Source: Lachnospiraceae bacterium NK3A20 (GTDB lineage Bacteria > Bacillota > Clostridia > Lachnospirales > Lachnospiraceae). From it: a stretch of 64,000 bases of DNA. A program made the position numbers and the translations under genes. Below the pieces are notes generated by a model, which did no database searches, had not been told where the DNA came from, and saw nothing but the letters and a program-made list of their open reading frames with translations. The stretch covers positions 186,001 to 250,000 of the forward strand of contig FNQX01000005.1 of the NCBI GenBank assembly GCA_900107575.1. The letters run 5' to 3'. Below, piece after piece: positions 63,415 to 64,000 of this stretch (position 1 is the stretch's first letter; each line of letters begins with the position of its first letter).

Positions 63415-63424
63415 GGAATATAAC

Positions 63425-64000
63425 ATGAAAATCAATTTCATTATACCGTTTAAACGAATCAGTGGGGGCATAAGAGTTGTATACATTTATGCAAAGTATT
63501 TAACGGAACAAGGGCATCATGTGATTTGCTATCTACCAATGATCAGTTATCCGGGAAAAGACCAAAATTTGGCTTTTAGAGTGAAAGCATCGTTAAGCAA
63601 TACTTTCAAAAGAGAAAAATGGTTTCAATGTAATTTTACTGTAAAAGCAATACCTAAAATCAGTGATGCCCTAGTTCGTGATGCGGATGTTGTCATTGCA
63701 ACTTCGTGGCAGACAGCATATGATGTAAAAAAGTTGTCCGCAGCCAAGGGAAGAAAGTTCTATTTCGTACAGGATTATGAAATTTTTAATGGAGAAAAAG
63801 ATGCTGTTGAGGGAACTTATCAGCTCGGTATCCCCATGATCACAATTTCAAAAGCTTTAAAAAAAAGGCTAAATACGTTTTCTCATGATGTATCTGTAGT
63901 CTATAACGGTCTGTTTGACAACGAGTATATCCACACAGAAAAAAATCAGAAGCGAAAATTTACAGTGATGTTAATGTATCATGAGGCTGAACACAAAGGA
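63425..64000 (+). CDS. Glycosyltransferase, N-terminal fragment (cut by window end)
   Basis: The first 192 residues of a gene that continues past the window. It begins MKINFIIPFKRISGGIRVVY and shows the GT-B/GT4 pattern of ISGGIRVVYIYAKYLTEQGH (acceptor-domain glycine loop) and YFVQDYEIFNGE, common in rhamnosyltransferases that add to O-antigen or rhamnan chains. ATG 63425 follows AGGAATATAAC, 10 bases after the previous stop. The GC content is low, as for the two genes before it. Confidence 0.8.
   Translation, partial: MKINFIIPFKRISGGIRVVYIYAKYLTEQGHHVICYLPMISYPGKDQNLAFRVKASLSNTFKREKWFQCNFTVKAIPKISDALVRDADVVIATSWQTAYDVKKLSAAKGRKFYFVQDYEIFNGEKDAVEGTYQLGIPMITISKALKKRLNTFSHDVSVVYNGLFDNEYIHTEKNQKRKFTVMLMYHEAEHKG

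Overview
The window looks like a chromosomal segment from a moderately high-GC Clostridia member, most likely of the Lachnospiraceae type. This is inferred from a cmk–ispH–rpsA cluster, rnfC/rnfD, a T-box-controlled pheST, CotH, ApeB, LCP and LicD families, DUF6056-like and LIC_10190-like membrane proteins, and Gram-positive ribosome binding sites. No rRNA, tRNA, integrase or transposase was recognised.

Bases 1–32,700 are mostly housekeeping: a cmk-ispH fusion overlapping rpsA, a DUF6056-like membrane protein, a secreted SGNH hydrolase, a YprB-like nuclease on the minus strand, rnfC and rnfD (with no rnfG, E, A or B nearby), threonine synthase, an aminopeptidase P, a free-standing small RNA gene resembling 6S RNA, a phenylalanine-type T-box leader with pheS and pheT, an M18 aminopeptidase, queA, a CotH-like secreted protein, a lipid kinase, a dolichol-phosphate-mannose-type glycosyltransferase coupled to a ChbG/HpnK deacetylase, and an AraC regulator.

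Bases 33,400–64,000 form a long cell-surface glycopolymer locus. It makes GDP-mannose and GDP-fucose (manC, manA, gmd, fcl). It also carries a teichoic-acid-like module: an IspD/TarI cytidylyltransferase, a CDP-glycerol glycerophosphotransferase, LicD, an LCP ligase, a DUF4422 transferase, two acyltransferases and a TarGH-like ABC exporter. Further members are an epimerase, a glycosyltransferase fused to an acetyltransferase, glmM, a DegT aminotransferase and several glycosyltransferases, ending in an AT-richer rhamnan-type block cut by the window end. A small decayed toxin-antitoxin/DUF3990 island (52,270–53,446) interrupts it.

The most unusual content is non-coding or low-complexity. (1) At 26,334–26,918, downstream of queA, there is a tandem array of 14 inverted-repeat units spaced exactly 41–42 bp apart with 21-bp spacers drawn from only four sequence types; it resembles a partition-centromere or operator array more than a CRISPR. 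(2) Three dispersed intergenic elements (13,696–13,886; 32,759–33,062; 51,823–52,127) are each built from two or three copies of a 34-bp unit in one orientation followed by as many inverted copies, with a 50–53 bp period. (3) RnfD carries a very long Tyr/Gly/Gln/Asn-rich tail resembling eukaryotic FUS-type low-complexity domains. (4) Many otherwise ordinary enzymes carry polar, linker-like insertions at surface-loop positions.
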